64,000 nt of DNA from Oreocharis arfaki (lineage: Eukaryota; Chordata; Aves; Passeriformes; Paramythiidae): assembly GCA_013398015.1 (NCBI GenBank), contig VZRR01014165.1:3395132-3459131 (forward strand), in the 5' to 3' direction. Positions 13,001-25,373 of the stretch are shown here, one piece after another. The translations under genes and the position numbers were made by a program. Below the pieces are notes generated by a model. The model was not told where the DNA came from. It did not search any database and saw only the letters and a list, made by a program, of their open reading frames with translations. The stretch's first letter is position 1. Every line of letters begins with the position of its first letter.

Positions 13001-13299
13001 TCAAAACTCAGTGTTTGGTTATGAAGGAAAATTTCTTCTTTTCAGCAAAAATATGACCCTTTCCACTTTGTTGTATCAGATATCCCCAATATGTCTTCTA
13101 TAACAGATCTTTCCTGGACCCCAGGATCCCATAAAATCTTGGCCAAAATGCCAGCTCATGGTTCTAAAACTTTGAAATACATTTTTTCCCTATTAAGAGA
13201 AATTCCCTTTTCCCCAAGCACCTCAGTATTTCCTGGATCAGAAACATTTCCAGCTGGAACACTTGAGGGCTCGTCTGAACAGCAGCTGGCACGCAGGTG

Positions 13300-13520
13300 T
13301 TTTATTAATATAAACTGAAATTGTCATTTGGGCGTCCTCAGTCTTGTCATTACGCCGTTACCGCCTTCAGATATTCGGAGATCAGCCTTAAAATCCAGGA
13401 TATGAGAAGGAAATGAGCAAACGCATCCTGCTGTTGTTCTCCCTGTTTAGGGATTGCGAGGCAAACGTGCCCATGCAGGTCCAGCCATTTCGCCCGCTCT
13501 CTAGGAAAGAAGATCCTATT
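13300..13520. promoter_or_regulatory. candidate conserved noncoding element
   Basis: A 220-bp tract with repeated CpGs (GGGCGTCC, TTACGCCGTTACCGCC, ATTCGGAG, AAACGCATCC, TTGCGAGG, AAACGTGCC, TTTCGCCCGC) in a region where CpG is otherwise rare. Such retention away from promoters often marks constrained or unmethylated regulatory DNA. No reading frame of note crosses it. The assignment as an enhancer (about 47 kb upstream of TNFSF11) is inference. Confidence 0.3.
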
Positions 13521-16079
13521 CACAGCTTGTAATTAAGACTGTAAATCTGTCATTTCTTCCTGCATTGCTCTTTCACTCAGCTGTCACTTTTTTGCCAGCT
13601 GCTCTGGCAGCTTGGTCCTGCCCCCACCAAATCATTCTACTCGCTTCTTGCCGGAGCTCCATCCGCTTTCCCTTGTGCAATCTGTTTCCTTGCTCCACAC
13701 ATCCCTGTGTCCCTAAATCCTGCTCTCTCTTGCCCAGCTATTTCCCTGTCCCCTCTTGGTTCCTCCTTCCTTCCACCCAGGCAACACTTCTGGATCAAGC
13801 CAGCATCCAGCTGTGGTTTTCTGCTGACTTTTTCATCCATGTCGGGAATGGACATAGAAAAGTGGGAAGTGTCGTCCCAACCGAGACAGTGGGATAGGAT
13901 TTCTTCTCGTTGGAAACAAGCAGAGACAGAAACCCTCCTCAGAGGCGGCTCTTTGAGTTATTCCTTCAAAGGTTTGGGAAAGCAGGCTGTGATCTTCCTC
14001 TGGACAGACTTACTCCTACACTGCAATTCATGGAAACTGTTGACCATTGCGGATGAAAATCACAAATTCATGTGAATATTTCTGGATTTATGACTATTAA
14101 AGGCTCTTTGAAAATTCCCATGTGAACAGAGCTGCCAGAAAAATTTGCTGTGTGGCAACTTCTGAGGTTTCAATTGTTGTTCCCATTCTGCGCTCACAGG
14201 AAAATAAAAGTCTTCATTAAAAATGGAAGGTAGTGGGATATGGTCTAGAGACGGGCAGCTGATAGACAGCTTGGAATAAGGTGAACACAAGCTCAAGTGA
14301 TTCATCTGTTTTAGTAAAATCAGAGCTGTATGGAGAATAAACTATAATGTGCCTCCCACAAGAAGTTGGCTGTCTCCTCCCCTCTCCCTCCACAGATGCA
14401 GGAAACTCCCAGGAAATCGGTTCTTCGATAAACGTGAGTCTTGGAAATGCAGAGTTAAGTGCCAAGTCTATATGGCAGCAATAATAAACTCAGTCCTTGC
14501 ATCTGCCATAAGGGTGGAGCAGTATTTCTTGATTAATCCAGAAATATTGGGGAAAATGCATTAAAAGGTTGAGATGCCTCCAGAACTTGTAAATATTTTA
14601 CAAATCTTAAGAATTCATACCTTTTTAGCTTTATAAATTTAATCTTTCTACTGAGTAAATGCACAAGATCAAAGCTTTCACTTAAAAACACATTCAGAAG
14701 CCCAAGACCTTAGAGCTGCATAAAAAGCCATTTTAAACTGTGAGCCCCAAGAGCCTGAAATGTTGGATAAAGAGAATTCAATTGCATAATTTTAAACATT
14801 TTGGGTTTCTTTTAAAGCTGTCGTAATTTTGGGGTCGCACCTTATGATTCTTGGACGTCTGAGGTTAACACGTTATGGGTGCATAGTGGAGGGTAGCTTT
14901 ACACTACAACCACATGTCACTGGGTGGGTACAATACCAGAAAATGAGGGAATAACTCAAGCTTGTGCACAAGGCATGCACAAGGGAGGGAAACAGTGAGA
15001 GAAAATGCCATTGGTAGCTGGTAAGAGAAACTTCCTGGCAGTGAGAGCTGTTATTTTGTTGTTATTTTGTCTGACATTAGCAGTGAGATGAACTGAGTGA
15101 TCTAGGAGTGTTTTGTTATCTCTTACTTCTAGGAACCCTGGAGCCACAATGCCACTTGGACAGGGTTTATAGACAGCTTTTCAAAACAAGTAGGCGAAAT
15201 ATGACTGTGCATCCAAAGGAAGCTTGAGCAGAGATGGCTTTGGTTTTCTTCTTTTTTTTCGTTTACTGGTCAAAAGACGATCTTTTAAATAAATGAATAA
15301 TTAGGCATCAATTTAAATGTTTCGTACACTACAGTGTTAATCTTTCATATGCTACGTGCCCTTTCCAATCACTGAAAAACCCCACGAGTGTCTCTGTACC
15401 TTTTGAAAGACAGATGCCATTTAGAAAATAGGGGGAAAAAAGTACGATATGAAGTTTTGAAAGTGCTGGAGTTTCTGTCAGCTCTGTCACTTTTTGCAGA
15501 GGTCACTGATTTTTCAACTGCACCTTAAAGTCATAAAGAGATTTGACTCCTCTGCAATTGCATATTTGGAAAAAGCAGAGGTTTAAATATGCATGTGCCT
15601 CAACTGATCATTTTCTGTGCACTTACATATTCGTGTGTGCACTTACGAAGAGGATATAACTATTTTCAGTTTTTGCAAATCCTTTTTAGGCACTCTTTTC
15701 TTGCTACTATAATTGTTCTGCTGTTATGGTAAAACTTGCTGTTCTACAGCTTAAATTTAAACAGTTAATCAAAAAATAACCTCACTGGAATAGCATAGAT
15801 ATATTTAACATCCATGATAAAACTTTACTCTCACTGTCCATTGCTTATAATGCAAACGTGTACCTATAAAATTACTCACTGCCTTGCTCCTTAATATTTC
15901 ATTCAGCTAAAATTTGGACAAAAAGTAGCTAGAACTGGTTGAATGGAACTTATCCCTTTAGGCAACAAAGCCCCACTAGGAGTGCATATTTAATTACAGA
16001 TATTACAAACCAACAGACCTATTCCATGCTGCTCAATTTAAGCAGGATGGACATTTTTTTTTTTTTTTGGCCATACATT

Positions 16080-16900
16080 TATTAATTTTGAAAACCATAG
16101 TGACTTGGCATTTATCAAAATAAACATATTATCATTGTACAGTATTTTCACTGCACTTAAAAATATTTACACTATTCGGACTGGAAATCTTGCTTGCTTT
16201 GCTAGAGAATTCAGACTCTTGGGATTTTTGGGGCAGACTTTGCCGCGTTTGAGAGCAATTTTCAGCGGCTTTCTTTCAAGCTCAGCAGTAAATATTTGCG
16301 TGGGCTTCTTTACATCTCTTGACTTCATGTTGTAGCTGTAGCTTGTTGCCTTTGTCTGTGTTTTCATTGGCTGAGGAAAGGCGGATTACTGAGCACTTCT
16401 TTTCCTTTCTTATGATGAGTGCCATTAAATCCTTGAAGCTTATCATGCTTTGTCAAAGCAATTTTCATTTTGATTACAGATTTGATTCTCTTAAACATTT
16501 ACCTATAGTTTTGGGGGACTGTATTTTAATTCCCTTTTAATGCATTAATACATCTGCTTTTTAATGCCATTCCAATGAATGTGTGGGTTTTGTGGCGCTC
16601 TTGCATCCAGCACACATAAATGAGTGATTTTATATGTGCATGTAGGAATGGCTTAGCTCTTCTTCTCACAGTGTTTATGTAAGCTTCATATTAAATAGAA
16701 TGTCTAGGAAATTCAAAGGCTGCAAATTATCCAGATTAATTGCTTTCCTTTTGCATTGAGCTGTCATTCTCCTACTGTATTCAGAATGAGCTTTATGGCA
16801 CGTGGAGTATACTGCTAGGAAACTGCTGTATGGAAAAGACATCTATCCTTTGGCAGAGGAAAGCACATGCTGCATCACATGGGTTGGGGTAATTACAGTG
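16080..16900. promoter_or_regulatory. candidate conserved noncoding block
   Basis: AT-rich block lacking simple repeats, dense in ATTA, TTTAAT and TAATTGC-type homeodomain cores, with isolated CpGs retained (TGCCGCGTTTGAG, CAGCGGC, TTGCGTGGGC, GGCGGATTAC, GTGGCGCTC). This base composition is typical of deeply conserved vertebrate enhancers, but conservation cannot be verified from one sequence. It lies about 44 kb upstream of TNFSF11. Confidence 0.3.
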
Positions 16901-17219
16901 TATCTGGAGCTGTAGGCGTTCAAGATGGCCACAAGCAAAATTCGTGTGAGATGTAGCAGGTCGTAATACCCTGTGCCATCTACAAATTTAGGATATTTAC
17001 TGTTGCCTTCTTTTTTCTTTTGTTAATTTAAAACCAGAACAGAACACTATTTCCTGCATTTGGGGCCGAATCCCCCAAACCCTTATGTAAGTCATTCCAT
17101 AGGCTTTGAAAACTTCTGTTTTCTGCTTTTTCTTTTTTTTTTCTGCTTTTTTTTTTCTTTTCATTTCTTTTAGCATATAACATTCACATAGTAAATACCA
17201 AAGGACAAAATACAGCTTG

Positions 17220-17480
17220 TGCAGACCGTGTCTGTGCTGTTAAAGTAATTACAGGCACAGGCTGACCGCCTTTGTGGCCTCTTGGCTGCTTTAGGGGTTC
17301 TGCACACGCAGTCACCTGGTTCACACATGCCAAGGCAATTTTGTTAAATTAGCCATGCAATTTCGCTTGGTATTTAAACACACCACTGGAAAAGCCGCGG
17401 TGATTTGTGAAAAAACATTGACTCTAAAAGGACCAATATGAAAATTCGGTGTATTTAATTCTTCCCGGTCTCTACACTGG
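17220..17480. promoter_or_regulatory. candidate regulatory tract
   Basis: CpG-retaining stretch (CAGACCGTG, GACCGCC, CACACGCAG, TTTCGC, AAAGCCGCGGTGA, ATTCGGTG, CCCGGTC) with TGTGGCC and ACACACCAC RUNX-like words and TAATTACAGG. Shown by sequence: the motifs and CpG retention. Inferred: enhancer activity. Confidence 0.25.
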
Positions 17481-18257
17481 TAAACTTTGACTTTATGCTT
17501 GTTTCTGGAAAGTGCTGGGCTCCAGTATTACCTCACCTGTACACTTGGCACACAGTGGAGCAACACTAGAAATGATCAATGTGCTGTATTTCTGCACCTC
17601 TGTCCATCATCTGCATCACACTCAATTCTGTAGCTTTTGGCAGTGTGGATTATTCCTGTTTTGGAGCTACATGATCATATCACCAATCTGAATGCCACAA
17701 ATACATGGTTCAGTGCCTCCCCTTTCTGGAGTAACCTCATGCTTCCTACCAAAATTAGGCAGTTGATGTTGGACTCAAAAAACTCCTTTTAAAAGAGAAT
17801 TTAAACTCTGTGGAGAGCTCTGCATTTATTTATTTTTGTGCCACTGATTAACCCCTTCATTTGGTATAATCTGGTAGAAGAAGCTGGCCAAGACAGGAAC
17901 CAAAGGCTTGTCAGTAAAGGAAGTCAAGCCAAGAGAGGTGAGGCTCTTACCTGAAAGGAAATTGCCTCCCCAAACCTGTTCATCTAAATCCTGGAATAGA
18001 AACTGGAAATGGCTGCATTCATTCTGGTGTCTGGAAAGGGGATACAGAATACAACAGTGAATTATATCCCAGAGTCTTTCAAAATAAGTGTATTTTGTGG
18101 TATCCAAGGTCATAGAGAAAAGCAAAACTGATGCTGCGCGGTTTAATTCCTAAGTTTAGTTCTGAGTAGGATGAGCTGCTTCAGTACTGATAAAAGGCTT
18201 CTTGTTTGGAAGACCTCTCTTCAACAATTTCTCTGGTCTTTTTTCAAAGCACGTGCC

Positions 18258-19337
18258 TGTATTCAGTTTGCATAACAAGGATTTGGTAGTGGGGAGGCTA
18301 CGGGGGTGGCTGCTCTGAGAAGCTGCCAGAAGCTCCTGATATGTCCCACAGAGTTGATGCCAGGTGGGTCCAAGACGGACACACCACTGGCCCAGTCCAA
18401 GCCCATCAGTGACGGTGGCAGTGCCTCTGGGATGACAGAGTTATAAAGAGGAAAAAATCCTACACAGCAGCAGCTGGGAGCAGGAATGAGAATATGTGAG
18501 AGAAACAGCCCTACAGGCACACACAGGTCAGTGAAGGAGGAGGAGAAAGAGATGCTCCAGGCACTGGTGCAGACTATGGTGAGCTGTGCCCCTGCAGCCC
18601 ATGGACATCCCAGGGGGAGCACAGATCCACCTGCCACCTGTGAAGGACAGCACGCCAGAGCAAGTAGATGCATGAGGGGAGCTGTGAACTCATGGAAAGC
18701 CCATGCTGGAAGAGAAATCTGGAAGGACCTGTGGTCCTATGGAGAGAGGACGTGACACTAGATCAGGTTTGCTGTCAGGACTTGTGATCCTATGGGTGAC
18801 CCTCAATGTACTCCATGGGAGGGATGCATGCTGAAACAGTTCATGCAGAACTACAGCCAGGAGAAGGATGTACATTGGAGAAGTTTCTGGAGTACTGTTT
18901 CCTGTGGGAGGGATCCGTGCTGGAGGAGAGGCAGAGGAGTACACCCCTTTGAGGAAGAAAGAGCAGCAGAGACAATTCATGATGAAATGACCACAACTCC
19001 CACTCCCCATATCCCTGTGCTATGGGGCAAGAGGAGGGAGAGAATGCAGATGTGAAGTTGAGCCTGGGAAGAAGGAAAAGGCGGGAGCAAGGTATTTTAA
19101 TATTTGCTTTTATTTCTCATTATCCTCCTCTGATTTGATTGGTAATAAATTCAATTAATTTTCCCAAGCAGAGTCTGTTTTACCCATGAAGGTAACTGGT
19201 GACTGATCTCCCCCTGTCCTTATCATGACCCATGAGTGTTATATTGTTAGATTTTCTCTCTCCTGTCCAGCTGAAGAGGGGAGAGATGGAGCAGCTTTAG
19301 TGGGCACCTGGCATCCAGCCAGGGTCAACCCACCACA
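18258..19337 (+). mobile_element. solo LTR of an avian ERVL-like endogenous retrovirus
   Basis: A 1080-bp LTR running from TGTATTCAGTTTGC to AACCCACCACA (TG...CA ends). I recognise the sequence as a widespread bird LTR family from several landmarks: GGTCCAAGACGGAC (about 18367), GGTCAGTGAAGGAGGAGG, AACTGACC-like ATGACCACAACTCCC near 18987, the TTTTATTTCTCATTATCC tract, the polyadenylation signal AATAAA at 19144-19149, and TGGGCACCTGGCATCCAGCC near the 3' end. The middle is a string of degenerate units built around a GGGAGGGATCCATGCTGGAG-like motif (about 18600-18940). No flanking gag or pol, so recombination has removed the interior. Flanks (GTGCC, GTCCA) show no clean target duplication, consistent with age. 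The exact family name is uncertain. Confidence 0.85.
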
Positions 19338-21360
19338 GTCCATCAGCAGTGGAGATATTTCTGCCCAGACCCATCTTCTCTTACCTTTGAACAACCTCAT
19401 TTTTCTTGGCAAAGGCATTTGGAGCAGCTCCAGGAGAGAAGATCGTATCCTGAATGTCACAGCCACCTAACAGCATTCTAGTAAATGGAGAATACTTGTA
19501 TCTGAGTGTGGCCTTACTCCATGCTCACTTGAGGCTGTATACATTTATGTGTCTATGTATGGAGACACTAAATCCTGAACAGAGGCTCTAGGAGCACTTT
19601 GCAGTTCTCAGTTCCGGATGTGCATCCAGCCACATCCCGACTACAATTTTGGGTGAGATTCTGCCTTTCCTGTGTCTCTTCCTCCTTCTCATGCCTCAAA
19701 TGTTGGTTTCCCCTTGGGAAAAAGAAATTTAGTGAGGTGAAGCCTTTGAGAGCTAACGGCATTCTTCATTTGGTCCTGTGTATGGAGTAATTTGGAATAT
19801 CTCTGCAAACAAAGATTATTCACATGGGGGTAGGGGGTAACGTAACACTTATCCTGTCTGGAAGAATAAAGAAAATATGTATTTTCTGTGGGTTTTTCCT
19901 GTATTATTATTTTAAAAATCTGTGTGTCCCATTCTTGCTTTCTTTGCCAATAATAATAATGCCACAGATATTACAAGTTTATTTTTCTATGCTGTAGATA
20001 CTTGCATATCATATCACTTTAAATTAAAATTAAAATGAAGAAATGGAGAGTAAAACTTCAAAGAAGCTTCCAAGGACTTGTTAGTGATTTTTTTAGTATC
20101 TTAGTATGTTTTCAAGAAAGAATAATATTCCTTAAGTATATTACTTTTTGCCATAAAGATTAAAAACAGACTAAATGAGATAATTGTTTTATTTTTCTTT
20201 TCAAGTAAAAGATTTACAGAATGAGGTTGGAAAATTGTGTGTAGGCTGATGTTTTATGTTGTAGCTGGTTATTACTCAGTGAGTCACTAAGTTTCCAGAG
20301 CTTGCCACACCTTAAGGTTAAACTGCCTCAAACCGGGCAGCAAACTCTTAGCCGAGGTGCTTTGAATGACTTTTTTTTAATGTAAAAAGACATATATTTA
20401 AACAACGTGTTAAACTTTGCTGAGACAACTCAAATCCTCTTTCCTTAGAAAGTCTTCTTTGCTCACTCTCTGTTTTTTACCGACAGAATTAAGCATAAAC
20501 AAAAAAAAAAAATTATTTAATTGTCACAGTTATCAGTATTTCCTAGGAAGAGTTAGAGGCCTCTCTATTGATAGGAAGGAAGGCAGTGTTAAACAGCACA
20601 GCCACGTCAAGCTGTCTTTTGGGACTTTAGAAAGACATGTGGGAAGTCCACAGTGAGCACTGAGTAAGCATGGGCATGTGTGTAAGATGTGAAACATTGG
20701 AAAGGAAGTAAGTGGAGTAGACATTCATCTTTTCAGTTTACTGCTGATGCCTCAGGGCATGTGGTATTCAGAATAAATACTGAAACAGGCAGTTCTGAAA
20801 ACATTGTATTAAAAGAAATGTAGTATCGAAATAATTATTAAATATGGATTCAATATCATAAACTGGCATACACCTATTTTCAGTGGGGGCTTCATTCTGA
20901 AAATTGGATGCTTCAGTAACCAGCCAAACACAGAATATGGATCAGCTTAAAGCATAAGAGCCACTCCCCCGGGCTCTGAGCAAGGCCAGGATTGTACTTC
21001 GTTCTCTTTTGGGTGCAGTATTCTCACATGTCAGGTGTATTTTGATGGCATTTTCAAATGCAGTAGAAACCCGCCAAATTTCCTTTCCCTATTAATAAAC
21101 AATGTTCATAAAATTTCCATTTGAAGTTACCTTAATAATAAAAAAAATTTAAAAAGAAAAGAAAACAAGAGTAAGTAAATAGGTGTTAGGAATATTGTCA
21201 GGCTAGGTGAAAAGTGTATTGAACTTATCAAAACAGAGGAAGGGATTCACAAGACAAAAGTCTGTAGTCTGTCACAGTAAAGAGTCCACAACCATGGGTA
21301 CCTAAGAAATCACTGAATTATGTAGATAGGGAGAAAATTAAACCCTTTCCCCTCCTATCT

Positions 21361-21421
21361 TTTTTTTTTGTTGTTTGTTTGTTTGTTTGTTTTTGTTTTT
21401 GTGGGGTTTTTTTGTTTGTTT
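21361..21421. repeat. T-rich (GTTT)n low-complexity tract
   Basis: T run followed by six GTTT-type units and then TTTTTG/GGGG-interrupted T runs. Simple repeat with no coding value; the frame called across it is an artefact. Confidence 0.9.
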
Positions 21422-24400
21422 CCTGGATATTGTCATGTTTTTTGCTTACACTGGCAGAGTAATGGAATTTCAGAGGACTTGCAGAAGCTTTTTGGAAACC
21501 GTTTATTTTATTGTTGATATGCAGGTGTTGAACGTTGCTATGCACACTAGTTTCAAGTACCTACACAGATATATAAATCATGTGAACAAGTAAGTGAAAC
21601 AAGGGAAAATAAACATTCTCCCCAGCTACTTACCATGTTTCCTCTCTTTGCACATTTGATGGTTGTCACTGACTGTCTTTTAGCACCTAACACTGCAAGC
21701 CTTTGCTCTGCGGACATGGACAACAGGAAATGTTTTCTTTTTCTTTCCCCCTTTTTGTCCTGTTCAGTTGCTGTCAATGTCACTTGCTGCTCCTTGTAGA
21801 ACTTGTTCTGAAAATGGGAGCATGGGTGATGGTTTTGAATTAGCTTTCAATTAGTGGTAAACATTTTTTACTTTGAGTCATGGGTTAGCCCTTAATTTTC
21901 CGGGGTTTTTAAATGTATCTCATATTTTTTAAAATTACCTTCTTAGGCATAGAGCAGTAGGAGATTAATGAAGAGAAATCTTTGTTAGTGCTGTGGAAGG
22001 GGTGTTACAGGTGAACACACACTAATGACTTGCTTTTGTAGCTTGTTGCATCTTGCCCAAGGGTTTTCTTGGTGGTGTTAATAGAGCTAAAACAGTTTTT
22101 CACAGGGACCCTGCAGATATGATGCATTGCACTAGATCACTGGAATGCCAAGAAAAGCAATGATGCCTTTGAAGAACCCTGAAGAATGGATTCATTCAGT
22201 GAAAACCAGGTTTTAGCAGCTTTTCTCTCCGTGTGGACTAAAAGAATACTTTTAATAGCCCCTGCCAGGTCTGCAATCCTCTGTTAGTGGCAGCAGAAGC
22301 CAAGACCCCTGGAGCTGTTGTACCACCGTGCTGTACAGGGTGCTTCCACTCTGCTGGCCTTGCCATGTTTGACTTTAGGGTCTTTCACTGGAGGATGTAT
22401 TTATGGGCATCTCATGCCATCACAGACCTTCTACCTCTATTGCAAAGCCCACCTGGTATAACCTGTCAGACAATATTTGCAGAGACATCTTCAGGGGCTC
22501 AACTCATCACAGCCGATGTCACTGAAATTCAGAAAAGTCTGACACTGTGTGGAATAAAGGTTTCAGCCTGGAACCCTCCTTCTCACCGACAGCTTCTCAC
22601 AAAAAATGATTGAGTTTTCAGGGCAGGATTTATTTCTTGGCTGTGAACACTTCCTACATCTAAGCGCTGATCTCCCAACTGTGAGGAAGCTGCTGGTTGG
22701 ATAAAGTGAGCTAGTCAGCCCCATCCTCACAGTCAGGGGGGCTGCTCAACCAGCCAGACACAGGTGTCTGCTCTAGGGAGAGCAGAACAGCTCTCCAGAC
22801 TCCTCTGCCCCTGTGGACTAGTCTCCACCTGCTATAATGGGAGACGGATCACATGAAGACACCCACATTTAGAAAGTATATTTAAGTGTCTACAGTCTGG
22901 ACCTGAATATCAAACACTTGTGGCTTAGGGATTAGGCTGCCTAAACACAGACACCTAGACATAGACAACTCGTGGTGTCTGAGACATCCAAGGTGGACTG
23001 AGGGGTAGGACACAAAGCTTTTGAGGGAGCTGTAGGCCAGGAGATGGAGTCCAGGCAGGACTCTACAGGGAACATCAAGTGCCTCTAAATATCAGTGCTT
23101 GGGCAACAAACTCTGAGCCTTTAGTGATAATTCAAATTTACAGATACCTTCTAATCCTGTTTCTTCTGTTTAGTCTTCTGTTGGCTTTTTTTTTTTTTTT
23201 TTAATTTCAAATTTTCCATGTGAAGTGGCTATGTAGCCATCAGTAAAGCCAGGAATTTACTGTGACCAACTACAAAGAGGAAGCTAGAACTTTGTTTTAC
23301 CTGATGCACATTTATTAGAGGCTCAGTGAATGGCTGAATCATGCCCCTCAAAATAGAAGTCTCTTTCCTTGACCTTTACTGTCTTTCCCTCTCAGATAAA
23401 TCAAGAGAGAAAAAGACAGCAGAGGAATGATAAGGCTCCAAAGAGAGCTTGCTCTTTAATTTATACTGAACCATAAGTACTTACTAGTTTGTTGTTTTAA
23501 AATACTTCTCTGATACATCTGCATCAACACCAGTCAGATATTGAGAAACAGGATAACCCTTGCTTAAGTGGTTTGAGAAACCTCTCAGAACATCTGACAT
23601 AAGTGAACACATCGTACGAACAAACAGATGTGGAGTTTCCTCCCTCGACAGCCTTTCATCTGGGACCCTGCAGCTGAGGGTGGAGGAAAGGTTGAATGGT
23701 GATGTGGCAACTACTCGTATGCTTCCTGATCTGCCATATGGCCAGTTGCATCCTATATGATTTTCCACATGGTGGGAGGAGCAGAGCAAACAATCTGATA
23801 ATTTGTGGTCATTTCAGACATGCCAGAAGTGCCATAAAAAGGTGTCTAAGAGTGGTGTGGAAGGGGTGCTGAGGTGTTAAGGCACAGCAACACCTGTAAA
23901 TATCTTGCTTTGCCCTGAGAAGTTGGAGCTTTTCTTTCCATGCTTTAAAAACTGCCTTAAGTAAAGGTACCTCCATGGCAAGCAGCTGTAAAAAGAAGCA
24001 GAACACAAAATTTAACAGTCTGCTATTGGGAGTAATGCATCTTCTGTTTGTGTGGTGGACAGAGTGCCAGACTTTGTGAAAGACTGAGATATGATTAGAA
24101 ACACGACAGACCCATCAATGAGAGCCCAAAAAGGTGGGTTAAATTTGCTGCTGTATGACTGTTACCAATAGAAAGACTATAAGCATGTTTATTTTTTTCC
24201 TTCTTACAATGCTTTTTTTTATTCCCTGGTGTTCTTGTTCTCTCACAGTTTAATATTCTGTTCGCATAGAAAGGAGTAGGCACAGCCTGAAATTTCCTTT
24301 CTATAGCTGCTTTACAGAAAGCATTAGGGCTGAAAGAAGGACAGGATTTCAACATTCACAATAGACTTTAGAATGGAAATGCGAAAAGCTCACATCCATA

Positions 24401-25337
24401 ATAGGAGACTCTACAGGCAATTTCTGAGACAAGATAACTCTGATTTTCCAAAGGCTGTGTTTTCTATGCTGGTGCTCTCACCAGGGGGCCCAGAGCTTCA
24501 CAGTACTTGTCTCCAGGCCATGAGAGGGCTGAAGCTCAATGCCATAAATACATGGTGCCTCACTGCCGAGGGTATCTCTTTGAATAAAAATGCAGTCATT
24601 GTTCAAGTGAGACTGAAACTGAGTGCCTCAGTAATACCCAGATCCTTGATTTAGTGCCACACAGGCTGATTGCACTAAGACCAGGACTGGAGGGGTTGGC
24701 TTGGTCCATTGACATTACATAGTCTACATACAGGTTTACTCTTATGAGTGACTATAGAAAACAGATAAGTAAGATAAATATCTGTATAAATGGTTTTTTG
24801 CAGCTCGAAATGAAATCTCTCATGCAACGTCTGTGATGACAGTCCTAAAGCTAAAGACTGGTTACCAAGAAACAGAGGCTACTTGTTTTCAAGCTTGTAA
24901 AAGACCTCAACACAACACGGGCCAGCTAATTAAGACAATGAAGGTAAAACCTTGTGTGTGTTACAATCGGAGAGGTCAGGCAATGAGCGGGTCTAAAACC
25001 AGCTTGTTCTGTGATGCATGCCTGTGCCAGATTCTGCTGCAGTTTGGAGAAGCAATTATGTAAATATAGATTTGCAAACAATTCCACAAAGTGACAAAAA
25101 CAGTGTTAATTACCAAAAACGTTAGTGATCTGTCTAGCCAACCACAGAGTGATGAAATCATGGCCATGTTAAAAATGAAAGCCTGATGTAACCCCCCTGG
25201 GTTGTTCGTGGTTTTTTTTCAGGAACATTATCTTTCTTCATGTATTTGACTTTCAGCTCTCAAAAGCGTCTGGATTTATGTGTTTTTTTAAACTAGGCCC
25301 AGGAAAATTACACAAATGCACACAGTGAAAATAATGT

Positions 25338-25373
25338 CTACTCCTATTGGTAGATAGGAATGGCATGAGTAGT
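25338..25373. repeat. short hairpin repeat, possible ancient MITE fragment
   Basis: CTACTCCTAT near-mirrored by ATAGGA...GAGTAG. It resembles the amniote hairpin repeats built around ATTGACTTCAATGG with CTACTC ends that are common in birds, turtles and crocodilians. Short and degraded. Confidence 0.3.

Larger units (their letters stand above)
10060..18257. other. intergenic DNA with conserved-looking noncoding tracts
   Basis: No gene or full repeat recognised over about 8 kb. Three stretches stand out because they keep isolated CpGs and homeobox-like ATTA/TAATTA motifs in otherwise CpG-poor DNA: 13300-13520, about 16080-16900 and 17220-17480. They are good candidates for conserved noncoding elements. 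A short tandem duplication of a CAGCCAGTCA unit lies near 12374-12393. T-rich and CTTT-rich runs lie at 16053-16068 and 17118-17170. Confidence 0.5.

Noticed and set aside
22840..23100. Recurring AGACACC/GTGTCT words suggesting a dispersed repeat
   Set aside because: I could not define ends, inverted termini or a known family; left as unannotated unique DNA.
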